64,000 nt of DNA from Hominimerdicola alba (lineage in GTDB: Bacteria > Bacillota > Clostridia > Oscillospirales > Ruminococcaceae). Every line of letters starts with the position of its first letter. Position 1 is the first letter of the stretch. The DNA is taken from contig NZ_FOAT01000009.1 in assembly GCF_900109655.1 (NCBI RefSeq), forward strand, positions 91,799-155,798, given 5' to 3'. Below, in pieces: positions 25,188 to 33,686 of the stretch. Position numbers and translations under genes: made by a program. The notes beneath the pieces were generated by a model, which saw only the letters and a list, made by a program, of their open reading frames with translations, had not been told where the DNA came from and ran no database searches.

Positions 25188-28100
25188 ATGAAAAACAAAC
25201 TCAGCCTTATTAAAAGAATATCGAAAAAGCTGCTTTGCATCACGGCATCGGCGTTACTGCTGACCTCAGCTGTTATGAGTGTGCCGTTCCGTGCTTGGGG
25301 CGATGAGATCATCACAGAGGAAGAGCTTTCAGTCGATCCCACAGGCAAGGGCGAGGGCTATTCCACCGTGCTTTATGACAACACTTCGGGTCTGCCCACC
25401 TCGGAAGCCAACGACATCGTTGAGACCAGTGAGGGATTCATATGGATCGGCAGTTACAGCGGCCTTATCCGCTATGACGGCAATACTTTTGAGCGAATAG
25501 ATTCTACCACAGGCATAGCCAGCGTGGTGAAGCTTTTTGTGGATTCAAAGAATCGTCTTTGGGTAGGCACCAATGACAGCGGCGCGGCGGTGATGGAAAA
25601 GGGCGAGTTTACTTTATACAATAAAAGCAACGGTCTTACTTCCCTGTCGATACGCTCTATAACCGAGGACGATGAAGGCAACATCTATCTAGGTACGACC
25701 CAGGGAATCGCGTTGGTAGACAAAAACGGCAGTCTTTCCATGATAGACGAGCCCCAGCTCAATAACGGATATATCCGTATGCTGAAGCACGTCTCCGACA
25801 ATATCATATACGGCATTACCATCGACGGTGCGGTATTCACGCTGGAAAACAAAAGGCTGAAAAGCTTCAGCGGTTCAGAAGAACTGGGTATCGAAGATAT
25901 ACACTCGATACTTCCAGACCCTGACAAGAAAGGGTATGTATATATAGGCACCAAGAACCACGAGGTATATCACGGCGAACTTGACAAGGGCTTCAAAAAT
26001 ACTGACCCTACTGATATCTCGCCGTTAAGGTATGTAAACTCCATGTGTACCGTGGGGGATATGCTGTGGGTCTGTGCCGATAACGGCATAGGCTTCATCG
26101 ATGACGGAAAATTCACTATTCTGGAGAATATCCCACTCACGACTTCCATAGAGGATATGATGACGGACTATCAGAAGAACCTGTGGTTCGTATCCTCACA
26201 GCAGGGCGTGATGAAGATAGTTCCCAATCAGTTCACGGATATATTTGAGAAATACAAACTCGAAAACGAGGTGGTATACTCCACCTGCGCGGAAAGCGGC
26301 AAGCTGTTTATCGGCACAAAGAACAGCGGACTTATCGTCCTCAGCAACGGCAGAAAACTGGAGAACCTGCTCATCACATCTTCAAAAACTGCATCGGGAG
26401 AGGTCTGCGCTGATACCGACCTTATCAGCCTTATGCACGACTGCAAGATACGTTCGATAATCCGCGACAGCAAAAACAGAGTATGGTTTTCGACTTTCGG
26501 TGAACAGGGACTGCTAAGGTACGACAGAGGTAAGGTGATAAAATTCACCGAGAAGGACGGTATGCCCTCAGAGCGCGTAAGGACTGTCATTGAGCGTTCG
26601 GACGGCACATTTGTGGCGGTCTGCACGGGCGGTGCAGCGGTCATCAAGGACGACAAGATAATCAAAGTCTACGGCGAAAGCGACGGCATAAGCAACACCG
26701 AGATACTCACAGCCGCCGAAAGCGAGAACGGCGACCTTATACTCGGTACAGACGGCGGCGGTATGTTCATAATAGGCAATAATTCCATAATCCACCGCGG
26801 CACCGATGACGGTCTTCATTCGGACGTTATGATGCGTATAAAGAAAGATATCTCAAAGGATATCTACTGGATAGTGACCAGCAATTCACTGGCGTATATG
26901 GATGCCGACTACAACATAACCACGATACAGAAGTTCCCATATTCAAACAATTTTGACCTTTACGAGAATTCCCGGGGCGAGATGTGGATACTCAGCAGCA
27001 ACGGCATATACGTTGAAAAATGCGAGACACTCCTTGAAAACGGCGAACATTCGCCCATATACTACGGCAGGGACAACGGTCTTTCCTGCATAACGACTTC
27101 AAATTCCTACAGCGAACTCACAGCCGACGGAGACCTTTATATCTCGGGTACAACAGGCGTTGCAAAGGTCAATATCGAAAAGGAATTTGAAAACGTGGAA
27201 AGCATAAAGCTCTCGGTACCCTATGCTGAGGCTGACGGCAAGATGATCTACCCCGACAGCTCGGGTAATATCGTGATACCCTCAACTGTAAAAAAACTGA
27301 CGATATACAGCTATGCGTACAATTACTCGCTGGTAAACCCTGAGATAACCTACTGTCTTGAGGGCTTCGACAAGAACCCTGTGACCCTTAAGCGCAGCGA
27401 GCTTGCACCTGTGGATTACACCAATCTGCACGGCGGAACATACAGCTTTGTTATGCAGGTAAAAGACCCCCATAACGGAACCACGAAAGAACTTGTGGTA
27501 AAGATAATCAAGACAAAGGCGATATACGAAACGCTTTGGTTCATGATCCTCTGTGCGGCTTTGGTGATCGGTATCATCATTTTGGCGGTGAAGAGCTACA
27601 TCGGCAGAAGAACGGCGCGTTTCCTTGAAAAGGAAAAAGAGCAGAAGACCCTTATCCGTGAGATAGTTGAAGCTTTCGCGAAAGTTATCGATATGAAAGA
27701 CAAGTATACCAACGGTCACTCCACCCGCGTGGCAGAGTATACAATGATGCTTGCACGTGAACTGGGTCTTGACGAAGAGACAATTGAGAAATACTACAAT
27801 ATCGCGCTGCTGCACGATATCGGAAAAGTCGGCGTACCGCCCGAGGTGCTGAATAAGCCCGGCAAGCTGACCGACCAGGAATTCAAGATAATCAAATCAC
27901 ACTCAGCCCTTGGCTATAATACGCTAAAAAATATCAGCATAATGCCTGAGCTTGCCATCGGTGCAGGCGCACACCACGAACGTCCCGACGGAAAGGGATA
28001 TCCTAAGGGTCTGAAAGGCGAAGAAATACCCCGCGTAGCCCAGATAATCGCTGTCGCAGATACTTTCGATGCCATGTATTCCGACCGTCCCTACCGCAAG

Positions 28101-28298
28101 CGCATGAATTTTGATAAAGCGGTGTCTATCATGAAAGAAGCCAGAGGCACTCAGCTGACTGAGGATGTGGTTGACGCTTTCCTCAGGCTGGTGGAAAAAG
28201 GCGAATTCCGCGCCCCTGATGACAATGGCGGTGGCACTACCGAGGATATTGATAATATCCACAAGCGCCTGAACAAAGAAGCTGAGCAGAGATCATAA
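25188..28298 (+). CDS. Beta-propeller / Y_Y_Y sensor fused to an HD-GYP cyclic-di-GMP phosphodiesterase
   Basis: About 1036 residues. A signal anchor (about 10-35) is followed by repeated propeller blades such as GLPTSEANDIVETSEGFIWI and SRNRVWFS-like motifs over about 50-690. A Y_Y_Y-type beta domain (about 700-775), a membrane helix (about 785-805) and a cytoplasmic HD-GYP domain come next. Its motifs are intact: HD at 876-877 in LLHDIGKVGVP, HHERPDGKGYP with GYP at 937-939, and ADTFDAM. The extracellular propeller resembles the ligand sensor of hybrid two-component systems that detect polysaccharide fragments, here wired to cyclic-di-GMP breakdown instead of a kinase. ATG 25188 is chosen because GGAG lies 10 bases upstream; a GTG at 25179 is too close. 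Confidence 0.9.
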   Translation: MKNKLSLIKRISKKLLCITASALLLTSAVMSVPFRAWGDEIITEEELSVDPTGKGEGYSTVLYDNTSGLPTSEANDIVETSEGFIWIGSYSGLIRYDGNTFERIDSTTGIASVVKLFVDSKNRLWVGTNDSGAAVMEKGEFTLYNKSNGLTSLSIRSITEDDEGNIYLGTTQGIALVDKNGSLSMIDEPQLNNGYIRMLKHVSDNIIYGITIDGAVFTLENKRLKSFSGSEELGIEDIHSILPDPDKKGYVYIGTKNHEVYHGELDKGFKNTDPTDISPLRYVNSMCTVGDMLWVCADNGIGFIDDGKFTILENIPLTTSIEDMMTDYQKNLWFVSSQQGVMKIVPNQFTDIFEKYKLENEVVYSTCAESGKLFIGTKNSGLIVLSNGRKLENLLITSSKTASGEVCADTDLISLMHDCKIRSIIRDSKNRVWFSTFGEQGLLRYDRGKVIKFTEKDGMPSERVRTVIERSDGTFVAVCTGGAAVIKDDKIIKVYGESDGISNTEILTAAESENGDLILGTDGGGMFIIGNNSIIHRGTDDGLHSDVMMRIKKDISKDIYWIVTSNSLAYMDADYNITTIQKFPYSNNFDLYENSRGEMWILSSNGIYVEKCETLLENGEHSPIYYGRDNGLSCITTSNSYSELTADGDLYISGTTGVAKVNIEKEFENVESIKLSVPYAEADGKMIYPDSSGNIVIPSTVKKLTIYSYAYNYSLVNPEITYCLEGFDKNPVTLKRSELAPVDYTNLHGGTYSFVMQVKDPHNGTTKELVVKIIKTKAIYETLWFMILCAALVIGIIILAVKSYIGRRTARFLEKEKEQKTLIREIVEAFAKVIDMKDKYTNGHSTRVAEYTMMLARELGLDEETIEKYYNIALLHDIGKVGVPPEVLNKPGKLTDQEFKIIKSHSALGYNTLKNISIMPELAIGAGAHHERPDGKGYPKGLKGEEIPRVAQIIAVADTFDAMYSDRPYRKRMNFDKAVSIMKEARGTQLTEDVVDAFLRLVEKGEFRAPDDNGGGTTEDIDNIHKRLNKEAEQRS

Positions 28299-28372
28299 CA
28301 GCATTAATGCATACAAATGGAGCAAAACATCCACACTGTCCAAAAAAATTCATACTAAATTTGCAAAACCAC

Positions 28373-28401
28373 TTGAAATTTGAAAATTTCTGTGTTATAA
28401 T
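28373..28401 (+). promoter_or_regulatory. Promoter of nrdR
   Basis: TTGAAA (28373-28378), 17-base spacer, TATAAT (28396-28401). The start codon is about 50 bases downstream. Confidence 0.75.
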
Positions 28402-28452
28402 GTAATACAGAGAAAAAAAACGTACATCATTGACCGAATAGGAGTTATTAAG

Positions 28453-28899
28453 ATGAGATGTCCCTTTTGCAGCCATGAGGATACAAGAGTAATAGATTCA
28501 AGACCCAGCGAGGGCAAAAAGCGCAGAAGACGTGAATGTCCAAAGTGCGGCAGACGCTTCACCACTTATGAGGTAGTTGAAAAGCCGCTGCTGATGGTCT
28601 ACAAAAAGGACGGTTCATTTGAGCCGTTTGACAGACAAAAGCTGATAAAGGGCTTGCAGAACGCCATTAAGAAGCGTCCTGTCAGCGTTGAGCAGGTTAC
28701 CAATCTGGTAGATGATATCGAGAACACCTATGCCAACAAGATGCAGACCGAGACCACCACTGGCGAGATAGGCGACATGGTGCTCAGCGGGCTGAAGAAG
28801 CTGGATAACGTGGCTTACGTGCGTTTTGCTTCGGTGTATAAGGACTTCAATGATGTTGATTCGTTTATACAGATAATCTCCGAACTTTCTGAAAAGTGA
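28453..28899 (+). CDS. nrdR: Ribonucleotide reductase regulator NrdR
   Basis: 148 residues, the normal length. The N-terminus MRCPFCSHEDTRVIDSR with a second pair CPKC near residue 31 forms the four-cysteine zinc ribbon. RRRECPKCGRRFTTYE is the diagnostic core. Residues about 49-139 form the ATP-cone that senses ATP and dATP. NrdR binds NrdR boxes upstream of ribonucleotide reductase genes and represses them when dATP is plentiful. No ribonucleotide reductase gene lies in the window. It is a one-gene unit with a promoter at 28373 and a strong terminator. Confidence 0.97.
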   Translation: MRCPFCSHEDTRVIDSRPSEGKKRRRRECPKCGRRFTTYEVVEKPLLMVYKKDGSFEPFDRQKLIKGLQNAIKKRPVSVEQVTNLVDDIENTYANKMQTETTTGEIGDMVLSGLKKLDNVAYVRFASVYKDFNDVDSFIQIISELSEK

Positions 28900-28942
28900 A
28901 CTTCAGACAAACAGTGTTTTCTCATTAAACTCAAATAAAGAC

Positions 28943-28980
28943 CGACGAACGCCCTGCATAGTATTGCAGGGCGTTCGTCG
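28943..28980. terminator. Strong bidirectional terminator between nrdR and the GH27 gene
   Basis: A perfect 16-bp stem (28943-28958 with 28965-28980) and a 6-base loop, TAGTAT, lie between convergent genes. The T-rich tract on the plus side is short (TTGTACTTATT). Confidence 0.85.
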
Positions 28981-28989
28981 TTGTACTTA

Positions 28990-30249
28990 TTATTTCAGCA
29001 GAAAAGCCGACGCGCCGTGGGGCGGTAGCTCTATCTTGATACCTCTGCAGTTCTCGGTTACAGCCCCTGTCCAGAGGTCGGTGCAGGTGACGGGAGTATA
29101 TATCTCCAAGTCGGCAAGATCAAGAGTGAAGCTGCCCGCATTTTCGCCGACATTGAACACCGCCGCGTACTGTCCACCGTCGGCACACACAGCCGTCCAG
29201 AGGATATGCTCACTGCCGCCGATCTCCCTGCGCAAAACCATGTGCGCGTGGCGTGAAAGCTTGTTCATGCCGATTATAGCGGCATTCGTCAGCAACATAT
29301 CGGTGAACTCGTCGTTCTTTGTCAGCTCTCCGCCTATCATCAGCGGCGAGCGGAAAATGCTCCACAGGGTCATCATGGTACGCTGTTCATCTTCGGTGAA
29401 TTTAGTCCTGTTTTCAGGACTGTAATCCTGCAATATCGCGCCGACAGGAAGCATATCGGCATCGGAATAATGTCCTGCACCGCTGTGGATGCTCCACTTT
29501 TCGCATCTTTCAAACATATTGTAGAGAGACTGCCAGTTGTCCCAGAAATCGTCGGTGATACGCCACATATCGGCTGTCTGCTTGTAGAGCTCGGACTTTT
29601 CCAGAAGTGCAGGTCCGGGGGAAAGGCTCAGCACCATATCTCTGCCGCAGTTATGCAGGCATTTGCTGAGAAGCACCAGCTCGCTTTCCTCGTGAGGAAG
29701 CTCACGGCAGATATCATCGCACTTGATGAAGTCAACGCCCCATTCGGCATACAGGGCGAAAATGCTCCTGTAGTAAGCCTCAGCTCCCTCTTTCTCGGGG
29801 TCAACGCCGTACATATCGGTGTTCCATGCGCATATGCTGTTCATCTTAGCCACCTCGCGGGCAGTCTTATCAGTGCCGAAGAGAGCCGTGTTCCTGTGTA
29901 CAGCCTGACGGGGTATACCGCGCATAATATGTATACCGAATTTAAGTCCTAAAAGATGGACATATTCAGCCAACGGAGCAAAACCCTTTCCACCTGCCGA
30001 TGACGGAAATCTGCTCTCATCGGGGATAAGGCGGGAATATTCGTCCATGCAGAGTTCGGTAAAATTATTGTATTCGTGGCTTTTCGCCAAAGGTTCATAC
30101 CACTGGATATCCACCACAACATACTCCCAGCCGTACTGTTTAAGGTGTTTTGCCATATATTCGGCATTCCTGCGGACTGTTTCCTCATCAACCGATGCAC
30201 CATAGCAGTCCCAACTGTTCCAGCCCATTGGGGGCGTTTTTATCATCAT
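28990..30249 (-). CDS. GH27 alpha-galactosidase
   Basis: 419 residues with the family start TPPMGWNSWDCYG. The nucleophile aspartate lies in FIKCDD and the acid/base aspartate in WRITDDFWDNW. A C-terminal beta-sandwich completes the protein. The enzyme removes terminal alpha-1,6 galactose from raffinose-type sugars or galactomannan side chains. No signal peptide is present, so it acts in the cytosol on imported oligosaccharides. GGAGG precedes the ATG at 30249; a second ATG follows directly and cannot be excluded. It is a single-gene unit, convergent with nrdR and divergent from a serine hydrolase gene. Confidence 0.93.
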   Translation of the reverse strand: MMIKTPPMGWNSWDCYGASVDEETVRRNAEYMAKHLKQYGWEYVVVDIQWYEPLAKSHEYNNFTELCMDEYSRLIPDESRFPSSAGGKGFAPLAEYVHLLGLKFGIHIMRGIPRQAVHRNTALFGTDKTAREVAKMNSICAWNTDMYGVDPEKEGAEAYYRSIFALYAEWGVDFIKCDDICRELPHEESELVLLSKCLHNCGRDMVLSLSPGPALLEKSELYKQTADMWRITDDFWDNWQSLYNMFERCEKWSIHSGAGHYSDADMLPVGAILQDYSPENRTKFTEDEQRTMMTLWSIFRSPLMIGGELTKNDEFTDMLLTNAAIIGMNKLSRHAHMVLRREIGGSEHILWTAVCADGGQYAAVFNVGENAGSFTLDLADLEIYTPVTCTDLWTGAVTENCRGIKIELPPHGASAFLLK

Positions 30250-30382
30250 TTATATACCTCCGTTCCGATCATCTTTTTCAAAGGATATGTTAATTATATC
30301 ATCGCAGAAGTGCGTAGTCAATAGACTATTCTGCTAATTTACAAAGCCGGTTTTGCACAATATGTTAACTGAATACTTACTC

Positions 30383-30411
30383 TTGACTTACGCACGAAAA
30401 AGCGGTATAAT
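30383..30411 (+). promoter_or_regulatory. Promoter of the serine hydrolase gene
   Basis: TTGACT (30383-30388), 17-base spacer, TATAAT (30406-30411); the start codon is 30 bases downstream. Confidence 0.8.
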
Positions 30412-30441
30412 CAATTTAGTTTTTGAATACGGAGGATTTTC

Positions 30442-31323
30442 ATGTTTGAAAGATTTTTTGATGACGTTTCCGCCGCAGGTATCGAACTGCACGGCGCACA
30501 GATAACATACCAAGGCAAACCTGTACTGAAACGCTGTTTTGACGCGGATATCCCCTACCCTGTCTACTCTGCTACGAAATCCGTGACTGCCGCTGCTGTC
30601 CTTATGGCACATTCGGAAAACAAGATAAACATCGCAGATAAGCTGTACATTTATTTGAACAGTAAATACACTGATATCATATCCGAGCCTTTCAAGGATT
30701 TGTCTTTCCGAGATTTCATGACCATGTCCGCCGCGCCCTACCCTTTCCGCCCGCAGGAAGCCGCCGCCCTTATCGACAATCCCGACAATGACGACTGGCT
30801 TGCAAACATCTTGCGCCTGCCAGTTGATTACGGCGACAGGAGTTTTCACTACTCAAATATCCCCGCTTATCTGGTTGGTGCCGCCTGCGAAAACGCGGTA
30901 GGTATGAACCTTATGGACTACCTTTCGCCACGACTGTTTGAACCTCTCGGCTGGGGCAGACCTGTTTTTCAGCTCTCGCCCGAGGGGCATTTTTACGGCG
31001 CTACGGGCATGGAACTCACGGTAAGTCAGCTGTCAGATCTCGGTCAGCTTTTCATGCAGGATGGTAACTGGCATGGGGATCAGATCATTCCCCCATCGTT
31101 GATTCATAAAGCAACAAGCCCCCTTGTAAAGACCGAAAAAGGCGGCTACGGATACTTCTTCTGGACTACAGATACCACCTTTGCCATCAGCGGAAAATGG
31201 GGTCAGCGATGCGTTGCCTGTCCCGAAAAACAGCTGTCGGTTACTTATCTTTCGCACCAGCCCGAAAGAAGCGGCGAGCTTGCGGATATCGCGCAGCGCT
31301 TTATTGAGGAATTTCCAAAATAG
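30442..31323 (+). CDS. Beta-lactamase-fold serine hydrolase (class C/esterase type)
   Basis: 293 residues. The SxxK motif is SATK, with Ser43 as probable nucleophile and Lys46. The second motif YxN is Tyr137-Ser-Asn139. Both place it in the class C beta-lactamase / DD-peptidase / esterase superfamily. A KTG-like third motif is not clear. No signal peptide is seen, so a cytosolic esterase or amidase role is more likely than antibiotic resistance. Its GGAGG is 8 bases from the start. It is followed by a parS-like palindrome and a terminator. Confidence 0.82.
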   Translation: MFERFFDDVSAAGIELHGAQITYQGKPVLKRCFDADIPYPVYSATKSVTAAAVLMAHSENKINIADKLYIYLNSKYTDIISEPFKDLSFRDFMTMSAAPYPFRPQEAAALIDNPDNDDWLANILRLPVDYGDRSFHYSNIPAYLVGAACENAVGMNLMDYLSPRLFEPLGWGRPVFQLSPEGHFYGATGMELTVSQLSDLGQLFMQDGNWHGDQIIPPSLIHKATSPLVKTEKGGYGYFFWTTDTTFAISGKWGQRCVACPEKQLSVTYLSHQPERSGELADIAQRFIEEFPK

Positions 31324-31352
31324 CTTTGAATCACAAGCAGACCCAGTAAGTG

Positions 31353-31376
31353 CAAATGTTCCACGTGGAACATTTG
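31353..31376. promoter_or_regulatory. parS-like ParB binding site (perfect palindrome)
   Basis: A perfect 24-base palindrome whose core TGTTCCACGTGGAACA (31357-31372) matches the ParB/Spo0J site parS: the consensus is TGTTTCACGTGAAACA, and this core differs at two symmetric positions. It sits between genes, 30 bases after the hydrolase stop. A perfect palindrome without a loop or T-run is not a typical terminator, and a separate terminator follows at 31405. No parA or parB is in the window, which is normal because parS sites are scattered around the origin. Confidence 0.75.
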
Positions 31377-31404
31377 TGCGATAAGCATACCAGAGCAATA
31401 TTAA

Positions 31405-31436
31405 TGCCCCGAAGCATTTCATAACGCTTCGGGGCA
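31405..31436. terminator. Bidirectional terminator between hydrolase and second GGDEF-EAL gene
   Basis: TGCCCCGAAGC (31405-31415) pairs perfectly with GCTTCGGGGCA (31426-31436) over a 10-base loop, followed by AAATTTTG. It lies 20 bases after the minus-strand GGDEF-EAL stop. Confidence 0.8.
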
Positions 31437-31455
31437 AATTTTGTATATAGTAAAT

Positions 31456-33192
31456 TTATGCAGACACCTGACTAAGCACCAGCTTCTCCGCTTCTTCCTT
31501 GGACAGAGGTCTGCCCCATATGAATCCCTGTATGTAATCACAGCCGATATCTTTAAGGGTATCCAGCTGTTCTTCATCTTCGACTCCCTCGGAGATAACA
31601 TCAAATTTCATGATGTGGCCTATGGAGATTATCGCAGCAACATACTGCTTCGAGGATTCGTTGGTGTTCATCTTGTCGATAAAGGATTTGTCAACTTTAA
31701 GCAGATCGGCAGGAAAGCTATACAGATAACTCAGAGACGAATAACCCGTGCCGAAATCGTCTATCGCTATCTTAACGCCCATTTCCTTGATCTCGGTTAT
31801 GCACTGCAATGCCTTTTCGGCAGATTCTATCAGCACCGATTCGGTTATCTCTATCTCAAGCTGTTCAGGCGGAAGCCCGCTGGACTTCAATATTGATCTG
31901 ACTTCTTCAAGAAAATCGTTTTTCATCAGATGCCTTACCGATACATTTACGCTGAGGGTTATCCTTGCACCCGTCTTTCTGATAAGCTCGCCGAAAAATT
32001 CAGCAGATCTTCTGAACACTTTGGTATCGACCTTGTCAACCAATCCGACTTTTTCAGCCACAGGTATAAACTCCGTTGGTGTAAGTACATTTCCGTTTCC
32101 GTCGTCGATGCGTGCAAGGCTCTCAAAGCCACGCAGCCTGTGAGCCATATCGAACTGTGGCTGGAGCTCAAAGAATATCGTATCGTCTTCAAGAGCTTTT
32201 CTCAGCTTGCGCTCGATCTCCAGTGTACGCTCTATCTTCATCAGCTCTTTGGAGAATCTCATGACCTTTTCACTGCTGTTCATTCTCTTTACTTCATACA
32301 TTGCAGCATCCGCATAGGTAAAAAGATGGTCGCTGATATCTGCATCATCAGGATAAAGAGCATATCCGAAGCTTCCCCTGACGAACATATCACAGCCGTC
32401 TATCGTGACCTTCTCTTCCAGAAGAGACTGATAATGCTTTATTGTCTCCAGTATATCATTATCGTTTTCATACCCGCGGATTATCAGCGTAAATTCATCA
32501 CCGCACTGTCTGGTGATAAAATCCACCGTTCCGGTTTCACCGTTGTTTGCAGAATTCTTCCATTTTTCGGCGATCTTTATTATCAGCTTGCTGCCGACAT
32601 CGCGCCCCATAGTATCATTTATGCTCTTGAAGCTATCGAGATCTATGGATACCACAGCGAATTTCTCACCATCATTCAGCAGTGTTTCAACCAGTTCCTG
32701 ACTTGCGAACCTGTTTGGCAGACCCGTCATCATATCCGTGACCGCCTGTTCGCGGATATTCTGCTGGAATTTATCTATCTTTTCATTATTTACATAGATC
32801 ACGATAACTGCGATGATCGTCAGTATATTCGTAAATGCTCCCGGCAGACTTTGCAGATTATGGTGATTGATTATTCCGTTGACCATCATCGGGAACTGCA
32901 AAAGCAGGAAAAACAGCGATGTAAAAAAACCTTTTTTGCCAAAATACACAGCCATAAACATGACCGCAATATTCGATATCGCAGAAAACACTCCCGCAAA
33001 TGCATACACACTTATCTCACTGCCAGCAATGTTCAGCACCTTATACGAAGACGCCGACATACTGATTATAGCTGTAGATGCAAGATACATCACAAGCAAT
33101 ATCACAAACAGACCTTTCGATGCTGTCCTTTTACCCATTATCCGTGCAAGCGTATCAGGTATGCTATTGCTTTTCTTATCACGCTTGACCAT
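31456..33192 (-). CDS. Membrane-bound GGDEF-EAL protein with degenerate GGDEF motif
   Basis: 578 residues. Four or five helices fill the first 135 residues. The GGDEF domain has CGDEF at 230-234: the first glycine is Cys230, a change that usually cripples cyclase activity but can leave GTP binding as an allosteric input. The EAL domain has ESL at 357-359, so the catalytic glutamate is kept. It also keeps SVNVS, EITES, IDDFGTGYSSL, KVDKSF and SEGVED. Net activity is therefore probably cyclic-di-GMP hydrolysis at the membrane. It is closely similar to the protein at 930-3215 over the last 430 residues, including the ending WGRPLS. GGGGGT precedes its ATG at 33192. Confidence 0.9.
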   Translation of the reverse strand: MVKRDKKSNSIPDTLARIMGKRTASKGLFVILLVMYLASTAIISMSASSYKVLNIAGSEISVYAFAGVFSAISNIAVMFMAVYFGKKGFFTSLFFLLLQFPMMVNGIINHHNLQSLPGAFTNILTIIAVIVIYVNNEKIDKFQQNIREQAVTDMMTGLPNRFASQELVETLLNDGEKFAVVSIDLDSFKSINDTMGRDVGSKLIIKIAEKWKNSANNGETGTVDFITRQCGDEFTLIIRGYENDNDILETIKHYQSLLEEKVTIDGCDMFVRGSFGYALYPDDADISDHLFTYADAAMYEVKRMNSSEKVMRFSKELMKIERTLEIERKLRKALEDDTIFFELQPQFDMAHRLRGFESLARIDDGNGNVLTPTEFIPVAEKVGLVDKVDTKVFRRSAEFFGELIRKTGARITLSVNVSVRHLMKNDFLEEVRSILKSSGLPPEQLEIEITESVLIESAEKALQCITEIKEMGVKIAIDDFGTGYSSLSYLYSFPADLLKVDKSFIDKMNTNESSKQYVAAIISIGHIMKFDVISEGVEDEEQLDTLKDIGCDYIQGFIWGRPLSKEEAEKLVLSQVSA

Positions 33193-33474
33193 CTTGACCC
33201 CCTGTACTTTATACCCGCTCCCCGATGTTCAGTCAGCAACAGACTCTATATTTATTTCGGGGATTCCTTTATAAAAATCTCATTATTCCCATTCAAACAG
33301 AGCCGTATCATACACAGAAAAAACAAAAACTGTATTATGACGGCTTACAAATATTCTGCAAAGAATTAATATCACTTCTACGCTCCCAAATTTTAACAGT
33401 TATGGCAGTATGTTTTAAAAATTATTTCCGTCATGAATTTTTATTATCTCAGTCACGTATGCAAAATATTTGAC
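33193..33474 (-). promoter_or_regulatory. Long structured 5' leader of the GGDEF-EAL gene
   Basis: Given the promoter at 33481-33509, about 280 bases are transcribed before the start. They contain a long imperfect stem (GCCGT...ACGGC arms, 33302-33344, with inner arms CATAATACAG / CTGTGTATG). Close to the start is a second hairpin, TCGGGGA / TCCCCGA (33219-33225 with 33257-33263). The C-rich arm could alternatively pair with the ribosome binding site GGGGG. It does not match the known cyclic-di-GMP riboswitch cores that I can recall. Confidence 0.45.
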
Positions 33475-33480
33475 ATATTC

Positions 33481-33509
33481 ATTATACAACATTGCGAAAA
33501 AAATGTCAA
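33481..33509 (-). promoter_or_regulatory. Promoter of the second GGDEF-EAL gene
   Basis: On the minus strand TTGACA (33504-33509) and TATAAT (33481-33486), both consensus, with a 17-base spacer. The remaining bases up to the VWA terminator at 33623 are AT-rich with nothing recognised. Confidence 0.75.
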
Positions 33510-33622
33510 ATAAAAACAGCGCTTTAATTACGAAATGTACTATTCTAATATATATATATGATTAATTATATATTTCATCTGTTGTTTTTTTCAATTTATC
33601 ATCATTTTTCTTCAAAAAATTC

Positions 33623-33648
33623 CGCCGATGTGTATGCACACATCGGCG
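33623..33648 (-). terminator. Terminator of the VWA lipoprotein gene
   Basis: An 11-bp perfect stem (33623-33633 with 33638-33648) and a 4-base loop lie 39 bases after the VWA stop. On the minus strand it is followed by GGAATTTTTTG. Confidence 0.85.
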
Positions 33649-33686
33649 TTCAATGGTCTATTTATGCAGTTGATAATACTATTATA

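Noticed and set aside
31353..31376. Interpreting the palindrome as the hydrolase terminator
   Set aside because: It has no loop or T-run, and a proper terminator lies at 31405-31436; the exact match to the parS core explains it better.
31930..33369. 479-codon plus-strand open frame
   Set aside because: Antisense to the GGDEF-EAL gene with its promoter and ribosome site on the other strand.
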